Both the position numbers and the translations under genes were made by a program. The notes under the pieces are model-generated. The model did not search any database and was not told the DNA's origin. It was given only the letters and a program-made list of their open reading frames with translations. A DNA stretch of 64,000 nt, from positions 496,001-560,000 of the forward strand of contig JADFUC010001469.1 of NCBI GenBank assembly GCA_019722365.1. Direction: 5' to 3'. The DNA comes from Lithospermum erythrorhizon (Eukaryota; Streptophyta; Magnoliopsida; Boraginales; Boraginaceae). This document shows positions 10,707 through 22,116 of the stretch, piece after piece. Within the stretch, counting starts at the first letter, position 1; every line of letters starts with the position of its first letter.

Positions 10707-12716
10707 ACATTTTAATACTAGTAAAATGAACATATTTCAAAAGTCATGTAAAACTTCTTGGTCAAATGATAAAATTTATGAGAACAAAAAAGTAACAATT
10801 TCCATGGGATGAATAGTATGTTGTTAATAAATCATGATGTTCCATCTCCAATTGATCATAATAGGGGGTGTTGTATTACTTTATTAATTCCTGAAAGTTT
10901 TTAATTTCAATATCCTTTCACATGTGTAAACCTGATTCAATTAGATCACATATATGAGATTACACATGAATTTAATCCATGTAATTTTATTATAAAATCA
11001 ATTGATTATAAGAAAAGTGATTCATGATCTTATTAATTCAGAAAAAATCTCAATTTATCAAATGCAAGTCTAAATTCTCCATATTTCTGTGACGTAGACT
11101 GTCAGCTACATTTTAACATGTATCATTTATTACGTCATTTAAAATATAAAATTTAATATGAGTATTTATTTTGGAGAAAATATAAATGAAGAAAGGCTAA
11201 AAAAATTATTTAGGATAAATTTTGAACTTGGGAGTTGGGAACTTCTACACAAAGAATTAACCGTAGAAATTATTTTATTTTAATGTAGGATATTTATGTG
11301 AATAATTACCACATATAATGTCCGTCCCCTCGATATATTTTAATATTTATTCCGCTCAAAATATACGATCATTCAGAATCTTTTATTTTCATAATAATGA
11401 TTATTTTACAAAATTTTAATATATATATTTTATAATTTTAATGTAGTTTCTTTTTTACATTTCCAATCTGGCTTTTTACAACTTTCAACGTATTTCTTTT
11501 CATGTACTTTGCACAAAAAATATTTTTATCTAAACAACTTTTATTTTCAAACGGAGCAAAGATACTTCACTTCTTATAGGACACTCAACTAGCCAAAAAA
11601 TAAAACTCAAAGATTCCAAATGGTGATAAGTATTGAAGGAATAGCTCAACTTATTGAAAATCAGAATCATCTTAGCCAAAGCGCCTCCCCCCCTCTCCCC
11701 AACCTGACCCACTATGTTTGACCTGATGCATTTCATATCACATGTTGTAAGAGGTTAATTATTCCCTCCAATTTTTATTCAACAAAAAATTAACCTACAT
11801 TGAAATTATATTTGATTCACAATGTAATCTATGTCAACCAATAAAATTATATATAATATCATAATTTGTCTTGTTACAATATGTTAACAATAAAATTATT
11901 TTTAAATACGACTAATTTATAAATTAAAAGTGAATAGTTTTTATTGTTAAGTTAAATCTTTCAATTAAATTAAAACTAATGTAGTAGACATAAGTTTTAC
12001 AGTATCCTCAAAAGCCAATCTGATCTTTACAGAATTCAAAAAATAATCGATTTTAACGAATAACTACTGTTATCATTAAAAGCATGAATTCAAGAGATTT
12101 CACGAAAAATTAAAATCAACTAAATTTTGAACTGACCACACATACATACTTCACCTCAATGTGACTAAAAACTACCTAACCCCTAATAAACCTCAACTTG
12201 AGATTAAAAAGGCATTGTTCAAGCTTTCATTATAAATTGCTCTGAACTCCGATAGATTTCCAACACTACGACATTATCGCACATAATAAGCATTAAACCT
12301 GCCTCTCAATTTATTAATACCATTGACTTAATAACAATAATACTTTTATCACCTCATCCCAAGCATCGATCAGACTATAATGATTACATACCATCACCCA
12401 TTTAACATTTTTACAAATTGCTCCCAGAAGTTCTTTTCTAAATAGACTCAACCACATCTCAACAGTCTCTCCTTCCAAAATGGTTTCATCTACTAATGAT
12501 CTTTTCTCTCATGTTCGGTTTAGGAATTTTTGTAGGCTGGCCGATACTGAAGAATGGAATCAAGCACTTCTTGATGGAGATTGAAGAATTACTAGATTTG
12601 TGGTTTCCTACTAGTAGTTCAAGCACTTCAAATTCAATTACCCATTTTTACTACTACTAGTTCATTTACCATTTGACTAGTATGCCATAAGTTTGTGTTT
12701 AGTATAATTGATCCTT
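10707..12716. other. Intergenic spacer between the WAT1 duplicates
   Basis: AT-rich, no gene recognised. Around 12600-12720 there are ACCCATTTTTA and ACTAGTT motifs resembling those in the HIG1 intron at 17.6-18 kb. The stretch 12480-12590 has a short open reading in one frame with no recognised similarity. Confidence 0.5.
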
Positions 12717-12717
12717 C

Positions 12718-12825
12718 CATTGGTGTTTGCCTGGTCCTATTGACTTGAGAAAGGAGTAGGTTTGCCACTTTGATATCAAGGTGGTTATCCATATTCCATA
12801 TTTAAATAATTGAATACTTTTTCGA
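12718..12825 (+). pseudogene. TBL 3'-end relic carried by the duplication
   Basis: CATTGGTGTTTGCCTGG, then CCTATTGACTTG, matches the end of the TBL pseudogene at about 7936. About 30 nt of TBL coding sequence is then deleted before the match resumes with AGAAAGGAGTAGGTTTG and the same TCCATATTCCATATTTAA tail. The rest of TBL is absent here. The fragment marks the right border of the copied unit on the TBL side. Confidence 0.85.
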
Positions 12826-13004
12826 CTAGAAAGAGTCGCTGCTAAATCAAATGATATTTTATTTTCAAAGAGCCTATAATCCTGAGACCAAGCTCTAACA
12901 TGGCATGCTTTCTTTTGAGATTCTGTACAAGTCATAAGCCATTAGCTTCAATGAAGCATTCAAATGATCTTGATATCTAGTACAGAGTACATAATGAAAG
13001 TGAC

Positions 13005-15020
13005 TTATTTTCGCATTGGTGGCAACAGAGGTGTCTTCTCTGATGTTGTCGACTCTACATCACTGACTCCACTGCCTTTACTTGTCTCTTCTGTGGTTTT
13101 CCCCCACATAACAGTGTAGAATCCGGTGACTATGATGGCAGCTCCAATTATGCTGCAAAAAACAACAAAATGGAATACCATTAGAAGCTGATTAAATCGT
13201 CCTTCTATGAAGCGATGTAGTCACCAGTCTCATCATTTGATCAGGGAATATTACCTTCCGAGATAAAGAGAGTCCCCAAGTAACATAACTCCCATCGCGA
13301 CTGCAATCGCTATTGCAAGTGGTTTAAACATAGAAACATACACAGGTCCTCTTATGCGTATGATCCAAGCGTGGACTGCATTATTCAGGCATGATCCGAA
13401 TAGTCCCTAAGCATTCAATTGTCAGAATTAGTTACAGAACAAGAATTCATCAGCAGTTGCACTTGAGGAAATTGTGTTAGAAATAAAAATTTGCTCACTC
13501 ACTTGGCATAGAATAGAGGCCAAAGCCGTGTGAGAACCGAGTTTCCATTTGTTGATGCCTGGTTCGATGATTGAAGTCACTACTCCAGCCATTATGCTAA
13601 CGAATAGATTGTAGAAGAAGATAACAGTAAGTTCTGCAGGATACTCTTTCATAATTTGAGCCTTGCACAGAACAATAAACGCATTAGCTTTTAAACTTTA
13701 CAAATATATGTTTGATTATAGGTATAACCAATTCTAAACTAGTACTCGTACCACTACACCACACATTCTGGGCATGAACCTCAAGAAAACCCGAAAAGAC
13801 ACAAATAAGCGACTTGGCAAGGTAAAATCTGCTCACCTGGAGAATGTACCACACCGGGGTCAACATATACTCGGTTGTGAGGAAAAAACCCCCAAGTACC
13901 CAATCTGATGGTTTTGAGCTCAGTGATTGATTCTGCATTAGTGAAGAAGTGGAAGGAGAGAAACCAGAAATGATTCTTGGGCCCTTATAGAATGTGACTA
14001 CAAATGCACCTCCTATTGAGACTATAGTTCCTAAAACTTTTGCCCTGCTGCTTAACCTCCTTAACTGTAACTTTTCCATCCTACACCAAGTTCACAACTT
14101 CCTTATATATGAAAACCAAAACTGGTTGGTCAATGAAATGATAATCCAAAAGTGGTGACATTAATTTGTTGAAATCCAAAATAACTACTCCCTTCAATTC
14201 ATTTTAGTTAACGTTTTCTTTTCTCTATGTCAGACTTTGACCATCAATAGAGTAGATATTGAAAGTGTGAATGGAAACAGAACCTGAAAAAGAGGGCTAG
14301 TATGAAAGTGAAAGCAGGCACAAGATTGCTCATGGCTGAAGCAAGCGTTGGAGAACTAAAACTGATCCCTGTGTATCCCAACAGCTGAGATGCACACCTA
14401 CCAAACTCGTTTTAAATACCAAAAGTTTCATAATTTGATCAGTCAATACTTATAAGTATTTCTCATTTGATTACTAATACTCAGTGAATTGAAAAAAAGG
14501 GGCAACTCTTTCTACTGTACCCAATGAGGCCAAGAAAGAAAATCTTGATCATGATGGAGAAATTCATTGGAGGAAGCACTGTTGATCTGCCAATATTTAG
14601 TAGACAGAGCTTAGAGCAAAGAAATAAATAAATAAAACCCAACAAATTAACCTGAAAATACATTAACATGTCCAAATGTATTATATTCGAAGAATCTAAG
14701 CGGCCAAACGGGATAAGACGAAGTCGGATAATACCCAGTGTTATAACAAGACCGTTGTTTCCGAATTGACCCAAAGTTGGAAATAAAATACTCCAATTTA
14801 TTAATTGGTAAGATTATGAGAATAAGAAAAGATACCTGTTGGAGAAAAAGGGAGATGGAAGAAGAACAAGAGCAGCAACACCATAAGCATAAACAACAAA
14901 GACATTACTATTCATCCCTTGTTGAGTGGCTGCTTTGAACAAAGTATGCAAACCAACATTGAGTGATTCCATAACCATCATTACAGAAAAAGGGAGGACA
15001 TCTCGTTGGAAGTATACCAT
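13005..15020 (-). CDS. WAT1-related protein (UMAMIT/EamA transporter), tandem copy B
   Basis: Seven exons on the minus strand: 15020-14836, 14586-14521, 14397-14284, 14080-13837, 13661-13503, 13406-13255, 13152-13005. The total is 1068 nt, 355 aa, with all junctions GT-AG. Exons 2-7 have exactly the same lengths as in copy A (66, 114, 244, 159, 152, 148 nt); exon 1 is three codons shorter. Helices and EamA marks are as in copy A. Differences cluster in the first residues ([12 protein letters not shown] versus [15 protein letters not shown]), the helix-8 region ([11 protein letters not shown] versus [11 protein letters not shown]) and the C-terminal tail. No disabling change was seen, so both copies appear functional. 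The different N-terminus and upstream DNA suggest independent regulation. Confidence 0.93.
14685..14778 (+). mobile_element. SINE-like 3' fragment in WAT1 copy B intron 1
   Basis: The intron between exons 1 and 2 contains GGATAATACCCAGTG and then GTTGTTTCCGAATTGACCC. This resembles the tails at 9790 and 25029. It is not at the same intron position as the copy A fragment, so it inserted separately after duplication. Confidence 0.4.
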
Positions 15021-15076
15021 CTTCCTAACAAATATTAAATTTAGCTTTGATGGAGGTTGTACCTACTAGCTTACTA

Positions 15077-15089
15077 CATATATATATAC
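15077..15089 (-). promoter_or_regulatory. Candidate TATA box, WAT1 copy B
   Basis: A TATATATATA run about 60-70 bp upstream of the ATG at 15020, in the same relative place as in copy A. Confidence 0.4.
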
Positions 15090-15099
15090 TCACAAAGAT

Positions 15100-17457
15100 A
15101 TGCCAAGTTTTATTATTGTATAATGGTATGTTGTGTACTCGTGTTACGTAAGATCACGAGAATGGGTCCTAAGTGAAAAATGCATGAAACACCCCGCACA
15201 CTAATCATCAAAACTCAACTAGTTGAATGAACATTTTTTGCTAGTTTTAAAGATTAACGTTTTAAATTTTGAAATAAATTATTTTTGTAATGTTATATGC
15301 TTTTTAAGAAAATATACATTAAAATATCCTCGTAATATTTTTATATATTTTACTATTAACATGATACTTCCATGAGAAAAGGAGGTTGGTCAATTATTGT
15401 AAATCAATATTACCGTAAACGGAAGTTAAGACTTAAATAAGCATGATTTTTCAACTTAGATGATTTTAGTTGAGAACGGTTACTGCCTCATTAATCTCTC
15501 ATACTGCACTCCACTCTTTAACGTAAAAAACGATATAATGCTACTAAACGTACCATTCTAAAAGCGGTGTATCATATATCCTAAACCGGCCTCAAACTAA
15601 ACGAATCGAACCGAATTTCGACCGACCATGATCAATCAATTAAAATATTTAGTGTTTGATAACACCAAAGAAAAAACTTATAAAAATGAAATTGTTTCAC
15701 AATCACTACCTTGGGCTTCATTTACTTATATATTAATCATATATTAGCCAATTCATACTATAATAGATAATAAATAATAAATCTTATTAATTAGATTATA
15801 TGAATCATCCATAACATATTTTTTTTTAAGATAGTCCCATTGATTCTTTAATTGTTTCTCGTAGAAATCTAAATTACTCTCTTTAATTATTTTTATGAAA
15901 ATAATTCGGCTCTCTAGTTAATGTAATAGTAACCTAGTATTAACGATACATTGAATAAAAAACGTAGAATTAAATTGAAAATACAAAAGAATTAACAAAC
16001 ACCATAAATACTGACTCTTTCGTATTAACAATACAATACATTGAATAAAAATACAAAGACTAAATCGAAAATAACACATCGAAGTATTATAAATCGAATG
16101 TAGAAAAGCATAAAAAATTATCGATACGCGATAAATCGAGTATCAATAATGTGTAAAGTGTTAAACGGTAAGAGTTATTTTCTTTTTGTGTTAATCGGTG
16201 AATAATGTAAATTAAGTAGATTATTCGACAAGAGAAAAATAAGCTGAGAATTTTAACTTAATTTTTTGTTAAGATTTTGATAAAGATTTATTCTATTAAA
16301 GACTAAATAATTCATTAACAAACAAAATTAATAAATTAAGTTTAAGCGCTTAATAGCTTAACAAACATTCCCCTAAGACGGTACAATTGAAAAAAATAAA
16401 ATAAAAACGTACTAAAATTATTCTATACACTTAATTGGACGTTAATTAAAAATTCGTTAAACAAATCATAAAGATTTCCTAAAAGTTAAAATAAGCTTAT
16501 ATAATTGGACATTAATGTATTATTTTTAGAAATTGTCAGATACTTAAACAAATGCACTTAAAAAGCAAGGTTAATATATTATATAAATTATAATTATTTT
16601 CATCATTAACGTAACTATTAATTTAAAAAATAATAATGAGTCAGTAACTTTCCACATTTGAACTGTAGTAATCCAAATGAAAATGTTAATTTCTTTAACC
16701 TTAATTTTCACCCACATTTTTTATCAAGGCCCAATGATTATATTTCTAGCTTATATTTTACTTTGATTCATCTCGACAAGTAAACATTACTAACAACACT
16801 GACGCCGATTCACCTCACTACCCCCACATAGGTTAATTTCGCTTTAAACTCACATCGGTTCACCCATCCATATGTAGCATTGTAGAAAATTAATAAACAA
16901 ATACGAACTACAAATAGATTGAGATCGTAACTCCCATGCCTAGAAGCCGCCGACATAAATCTCTTAGGATGTCAGGTTCAAATTATGCACAAAAACTGAA
17001 AGCCTAATTCGATTATCTAATTCTGGAATATTGATTTCGGTTCTGTTGATGTCCGAACTCGAACCTTAATCTCGATTCGTGAAGACTCAAACTGAAGTCT
17101 CGGTAATGTTCGTGATTATATTTTACCACTATACAGTCCCATAATTTCCTTATCTAATTAAACAAACTCGAACAAACAGAACTCAAACTTGATTTTCGAA
17201 TTTCTGCTGGTTCGAACTTTCAAATCGAACTCAAACATTCGAGGAAACATTATTAAATCGAATCAGCTCTTTTTTCCATTCAATCAATCGGAACCACTAA
17301 AGTTTTCAGATTCGGACAAACAAACGGAACCGAACCATGTATATGGATTTTTCAACTCAAACTCTAAACCATGGAATTGTATAGCTTTCTACTCGTTTAA
17401 ATGTTCAGCTAAACTGAATTGATTTTGAGCTTGAGGATCTTCACATCTCCATAACAT
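15100..17457. other. Intergenic AT-rich spacer
   Basis: No gene recognised. The last few hundred bases become less AT-rich and probably contain the promoter and 5' UTR of the HIG1-domain gene at 17458. Confidence 0.5.
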
Positions 17458-19391
17458 ATGGAGAAAATGGGTAGTGCTGAATCTGAGATTGAAAATTTGT
17501 TCGAAAACAAGAAACGCATCAAAAACCCTTTTGTCCCAATTGGTATTTTTCTTCTTCCTTCAATTCTCAATTATTCTTTATGTATTACTAACAATTACAC
17601 TTTATTACACTACCCCAATTACCCATTTTTATTATAACTAGTTTAATTATTTATTTTGCTTATTGGAGACATCATTTAGAAATTGACTGTAGTGTACTTT
17701 TGTATTTGTATACATCGGCTGCCGATTTTCTATTTTATTAGACTAGGTATATTAACCATTTGTATTATAACTAGTTGAAAATCCATTTTGTTAGGCTAGT
17801 TCAATTACCAATTTTTGCAATAACTAGTACCATTATCCATTTTGTTGATCGGAGACGCTGTATTTATATAGTCGACAGTACTATAAATTTGTACCACTGA
17901 TAAGACTTGAAGTTTAGTTCAATTTTGTATTTTATTAGACTAGGTATATTACTCATTTGTATTATAACTAGTTGAAAATCCATTTTGTTAGGTTAGTTCA
18001 GTTACCAGTTTATTAGAATTAGTTCAAGTTTATGTTATGATTTGAAGTACGAAATCCAGCTTGTTAATGTAAAAAACTAATCTTTATATTCCTCATTTGA
18101 TTTACTCAAGAATCTACATTGTTTAGATCTCTCTTGTAATGCCATGCTCGAAATTGTAGTTGCTGGTCATTGCTATCTGGTTATTTTTAGTGTATTTGAC
18201 TGGTCAAATAGAGTTATATTTGTTTTTACTTTTTAGAGTAGATTATGATCGTGAGTTCGTGGAAATATATTGAAGATCGAAACTTTGTTATTTTGTATCA
18301 ACTTTTTGTTGTGCACACGATTTCGTGGTGTATAGTGGTTAATGCCAAAAGTATTAGTATTTGATACTTTGATTAGATGATGTTCTTGGTAATTTGTGCA
18401 CTGGCTGTACTAACTTTCTCAGTAGTATGCTCTTGCTGATGGCAAGTAATGCCGCCTTGAGTTTAGGTACAAGTATTTGTTTCATAAGTAGTCACTACTC
18501 ACTACTAATAATGCTATATGCAGAAGATTCGTTTTGTACTTATCATTAAGTGAAGATGGGACGACGAAGATGGACCTTTGCTGGTCATTTGGTAATGCTA
18601 GGAGAACGTATAGTATCAGTATTACATGTGTTATCAGGCATAAAACTGTTTTTGTAGTAATGCTGTTACAGGGTTAGTTGTAAATTTGGTGTCACGTCAA
18701 CTGAAATAGTTCATTATTTTGGATGAACTGATGTTACATGATTTTCTTTGAACAGATGAAAGAAGAGGTGGATGAGGAGCCATAGTTGTTTGATAGGAAA
18801 GAGCCAGGGGATGGGTGGGAGTGCTCTCTTTCCATCACCAGCAAATCTATCTATACTTCAACTGACATGAATAGTTGAAAGCATTTTTGACCTCCCCCTT
18901 CTACTACTTACAGAACACATTAATACAAAATGTTCCCATCTTCAATGGATATCATCCCCTTCTCACCCTTTAGCATGCGAAACATGGTCTTTTTATCAAA
19001 GAGCTTGGGAACTATCTTTCGAGCACATAGTCAAGTATAGGGAACATTTGTGAGTTGTTATTTCTTCATCAAGCATTTACACCTCCGTCATGGTGTTCAA
19101 AAATCGGCAATTCAGTAGTCATATTGGTTGTATGACATCGTCCATAAGGAAATTAGCAACCTAGTCAGAAAGTTTTATACTTCTATTAGGCGTGTTTTAA
19201 TATGTTCTTCATCTGTGTATGTGGTTTCAGGTGCACTCATCACTGCTGGTGTTCTCACAGCCGGTCTTGTTAGTTTCAAGAAGGGCAACTCTAATCTTGG
19301 TCAGAAGCTGATGAGAGCTCGTGTAGTAGTACAGGGTGCCACAGTGGCACTAATGTTTGGGAGTGCTTATTACTATGGCGATGCATTCTAG
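17458..19391 (+). CDS. HIG1-domain (hypoxia-induced family) mitochondrial protein
   Basis: Two exons, 17458-17542 and 19231-19391, joined in phase 1 (G|GT), giving 81 aa. Exon 1 encodes a short acidic/basic leader ending KNPFVPIG. Exon 2 encodes ALITAGVLTAGLVSFKKG, a membrane helix, then GQKLMRARVVVQGATVALM and a second helix ending YYYGDAF. This is the HIG_1_N domain with the two-helix hairpin and QxxRxR-type core. HIGD/Rcf1 proteins sit in the inner mitochondrial membrane and modulate cytochrome c oxidase and supercomplex assembly; plant members are often hypoxia-responsive. The product is slightly shorter than the roughly 95-100 aa I recall for Arabidopsis members, mainly at the N-terminus. 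The 1.7 kb intron holds a tandem repeat. Confidence 0.9.
17731..18020. repeat. 197-bp tandem duplication in the HIG1-gene intron
   Basis: TATTTTATTAGACTAGGTAT followed by a conserved stretch with ATTTGTATTATAACTAGTTG and AATCCATTTTGTTAGG appears at 17731 and again at 17928. Related shorter pieces with CCATTTTTATTATAACTAG occur near 17620. Confidence 0.85.
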
Positions 19392-21050
19392 AGGGCGCTG
19401 GTCGCTGGTAGTGTATCGCCACAAAGCAACTCATGGTTCTCAGTTGTTTCTCTTTTGCAGCGGTCTTTCATATTTTTCTCTATAAACTCTTGGTAGGAAA
19501 TAGAGGCTATGCATCTTCAATCCATGAGGATAATTTTTTTTTCATGTTAAATAATTTACATCATAAAAATGTATCTTCAAATTGTATGGATGATTACATA
19601 AATCAAAACATAATTATGTATTTGAACTTCTTTCACACTTTCGGATCGACTGAAGACAGGAATTTGTTCATCTCAAATTCTCAATCATGTAAGGGGCCTA
19701 GTGCCAACAATAGTAACTCATATTTTACTTTGTTCAAGAAAAGATTTTCTATAAATACCAATATACTATATAAAGTTAATTTGATGATAAAAATTTGATT
19801 TTCAAATTTGAGATTTTCCAATCAATCAAGATATTTATTTGATTATGATAGGCTAAACAGTATAGTTTGTAATGAGTTTCAATAAATGAAAGCACTAATG
19901 AGAGTTTTTTTGATATTTAAGATTATAATAATTTTCGACTCCTTTTATTACGATAATCCAAAAATTTGGAAGCCAGCTTCGATACCGCCATTTCTTCTTG
20001 TGGAGAGTTTTTTTTAATATTTAAGATTATAATAATTTTTGACCCCTTTACTCACGAATAAATTCAGTTTTCAATTCGCACAACGAAATAAGCAACAACT
20101 TAGATAAAGATTCTATATGAATTTTTTTGTTATGTGATTGGTATGTTATCTTTTGGCTAAAAAGAAGTCAAAAGGTTAATGTCTGGACCAAAGCTTTTGG
20201 CCATCCGATGAGGCACTTTATTACCAGATGGTTAAGGTTGACTACACTATCCAACTGGCGCGTCAGCATTAATCAGTTAAGTCTGATGAGATAAATTACA
20301 ATAATTGCCAAAAATTGTCTCTTTCTTTTTATGTACTTGTTGTCTTAAACTCTGTAACGCCTACTAGTTATTTTCTTGAAATTTTCTTCACTCTTCATGT
20401 TCTATACTTTTACTGTTTATGCCTATAATAATCTGCAAGTTTATATTTGAATCTGTTTTGTGGTAATTGTTGTGGTTAATTGTATATTCTGATCCATTAT
20501 GGAAAGAATCTATAAGGGATTTGATACAGTTATATTCATATAGCCGACTCTATTATGAAAGGTTGGTTTGGTTTATGGAAAGAATCTGAAAAGAACCTAA
20601 GAAAGCTGCCAATCTAGGGTTTTGCTGCCGTAATAAAGGCCCCATCTTTTAGTTTATATTATTGGTGGCCTCTTCAAAAAGTAGGTAAAGCTTCAATCTT
20701 TATCAGTCCCATGTCACCATCTTGTTTAATTATTCTTATACGAGAGATTTGGGTTAGTTTATATTGATCTGGCAGTGAAGATGCTATTTACTGATTCCAT
20801 AGTGCCCTGTTCCTAAGTCTTGGTTGAATTTGGTTATTATTGACACTGATGGTGTAGCATTTGTGTGGGGAAATATATGAGAGATTGTTTGATTTGTGGA
20901 GTCTTGTTCAGGAATTGAGTTGGGATTAGTTTTATGTGTGATAAAATGGTTTATTGGTGTCCTGTGGTGATTTGTTCAATGTCAGATGTTAGAGAGGGAT
21001 GGTTATCTACATACATGCATATATGAAAATGTTCATCAAATTAATAGAAA
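19392..21050. other. Intergenic region, HIG1 3' flank and ATL46 upstream
   Basis: No further gene seen. It holds a roughly 47-bp direct repeat (separate entry) and probably the transcribed 5' leader of the ATL46-like gene in its last several hundred bases. Confidence 0.5.
19900..20049. repeat. Short direct repeat, about 47 bp, spaced 103 bp
   Basis: GAGAGTTTTTTT, then ATATTTAAGATTATAATAAT and GAC-CCTTT, occurs at 19900-19946 and again at 20003-20049 with only a few differences. Confidence 0.8.
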
Positions 21051-21111
21051 GATGGTTTCTGATATACCTCCACCCTCCCACCTCTACTATTACACCCTAA
21101 GGAGCTGGTGA

Positions 21112-22116
21112 GATAGTTTTCAGAAGGATCGAGTCTGCCTTTCATCCTCAGGCACTAAAATTAGCCCAGCTGTTCTCTTCATTATTGTCATTTTGGCAGT
21201 TCTGTTTTTCATATCTGGTCTCCTCCACTTACTAGTAAGATTTCTTATTAAACACCCTTCTTCGACGTCCTCTCAGTCCAATAGATACCCAGAAACTTCT
21301 AGCTCAGATGCACTGCAGAGACAGCTACAACAGCTTTTCCATTTGCATGATGGCGGTCTAGATCAGGCTTTTATTGATGCTTTACCTTTGTTTACGTATG
21401 AGGAGATAGTGGGTCCGAAAGAACCATTCGATTGTGCTGTATGCTTGAGTGCATTTTCTATGAAAGACAAACTGAGATTGCTTCCTACCTGTAGCCATGC
21501 TTTCCACATGAATTGCATAGATACTTGGCTCCTGTCCAATTCAACGTGTCCTCTCTGTAGAGCAGCTCTTTATAACCCTGGGTTCTCGTTGGACAACCCG
21601 GCTTTTGATTTTGATGATATAATTGAAGATGATGGGTATCCCGGTCTTCGGCTAGGCAGTTCACTGGCTGGTCAGAAGACTGCTGAAATTGAGGAAGTTG
21701 CGGGACATAAAGGTGTGTTTCCTGTGAGGCTTGGAAAATTCAGGAAATTGAGTCCTGGAGAAGAGAGCACTGGAGGAGAAACTAGCAGCAGCAATTTGGA
21801 TGCTCGCAGATGTTATTCAATGGGTTCCTATCAATATGTGGTTGGCAAGGCCAAACTGAGGGTAGCCCTCGATCATGAACATAATGGGCATGATATGAAG
21901 CTTCCTGGAGCGAAAGAGAATGATATAAATTCTACTATTGATGGGGGCACAGAGGGGAAGAAGATTGGTATTGGGGCAAAAACAGATAGTTATTCAGTCT
22001 CCAAAATTTGGCTTTGGTCGAAGAAATCCAAGTTTGCTAGTTCTTCAGATGATCATGTCGGTGATCCCTCATTGGATAAGGACTTACCATGGATGCAGAG
22101 ACCACATGGCATTTGA
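21112..22116 (+). CDS. ATL46: ATL46-like RING-H2 E3 ubiquitin ligase, N-terminus unresolved
   Basis: Open for 334 codons. After TKISPAVLF comes a single membrane helix (IIVILAVLFFISGLLHLL), then LQRQLQQLFHLHDGGLDQAF, the GLD motif of ATL proteins, then a RING-H2 with C-x2-C-x15-C-x-H-x2-H-x2-C-x10-C-x2-C (CAVC to CPLC). The C-terminus has the conserved DARRCYSMGSYQYVVG and SVSKIWLW blocks of ATL46/47. ATL proteins are membrane-anchored E3 ligases. Oddity: no ATG precedes the helix in this frame. The next upstream ATG (21052) reads MVSDIPPPSHLYYYT but hits TGA at 21109-21111 before rejoining SSSGTKISP. Either an upstream exon splices in (TTTTCAG ends at 21123), or the gene carries a nonsense mutation. 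From memory, ATL46 (At5g40250) is also next to WAT1-related genes in Arabidopsis. Confidence 0.82.
   Translation, partial: DSFQKDRVCLSSSGTKISPAVLFIIVILAVLFFISGLLHLLVRFLIKHPSSTSSQSNRYPETSSSDALQRQLQQLFHLHDGGLDQAFIDALPLFTYEEIVGPKEPFDCAVCLSAFSMKDKLRLLPTCSHAFHMNCIDTWLLSNSTCPLCRAALYNPGFSLDNPAFDFDDIIEDDGYPGLRLGSSLAGQKTAEIEEVAGHKGVFPVRLGKFRKLSPGEESTGGETSSSNLDARRCYSMGSYQYVVGKAKLRVALDHEHNGHDMKLPGAKENDINSTIDGGTEGKKIGIGAKTDSYSVSKIWLWSKKSKFASSSDDHVGDPSLDKDLPWMQRPHGI

Larger units (their letters stand above)
12718..15020. repeat. Tandem segmental duplication, copy B
   Basis: Second copy of the block at 7932-10316. It contains the TBL tail scrap, the shared spacer and a full WAT1-related gene. All exons except the first have lengths identical to those of copy A. 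Confidence 0.9.

Noticed and set aside
21109..21111. TGA as selenocysteine in the ATL46-like gene
   Set aside because: Land plants lack selenocysteine insertion; a nonsense mutation or missing upstream exon is far more likely.
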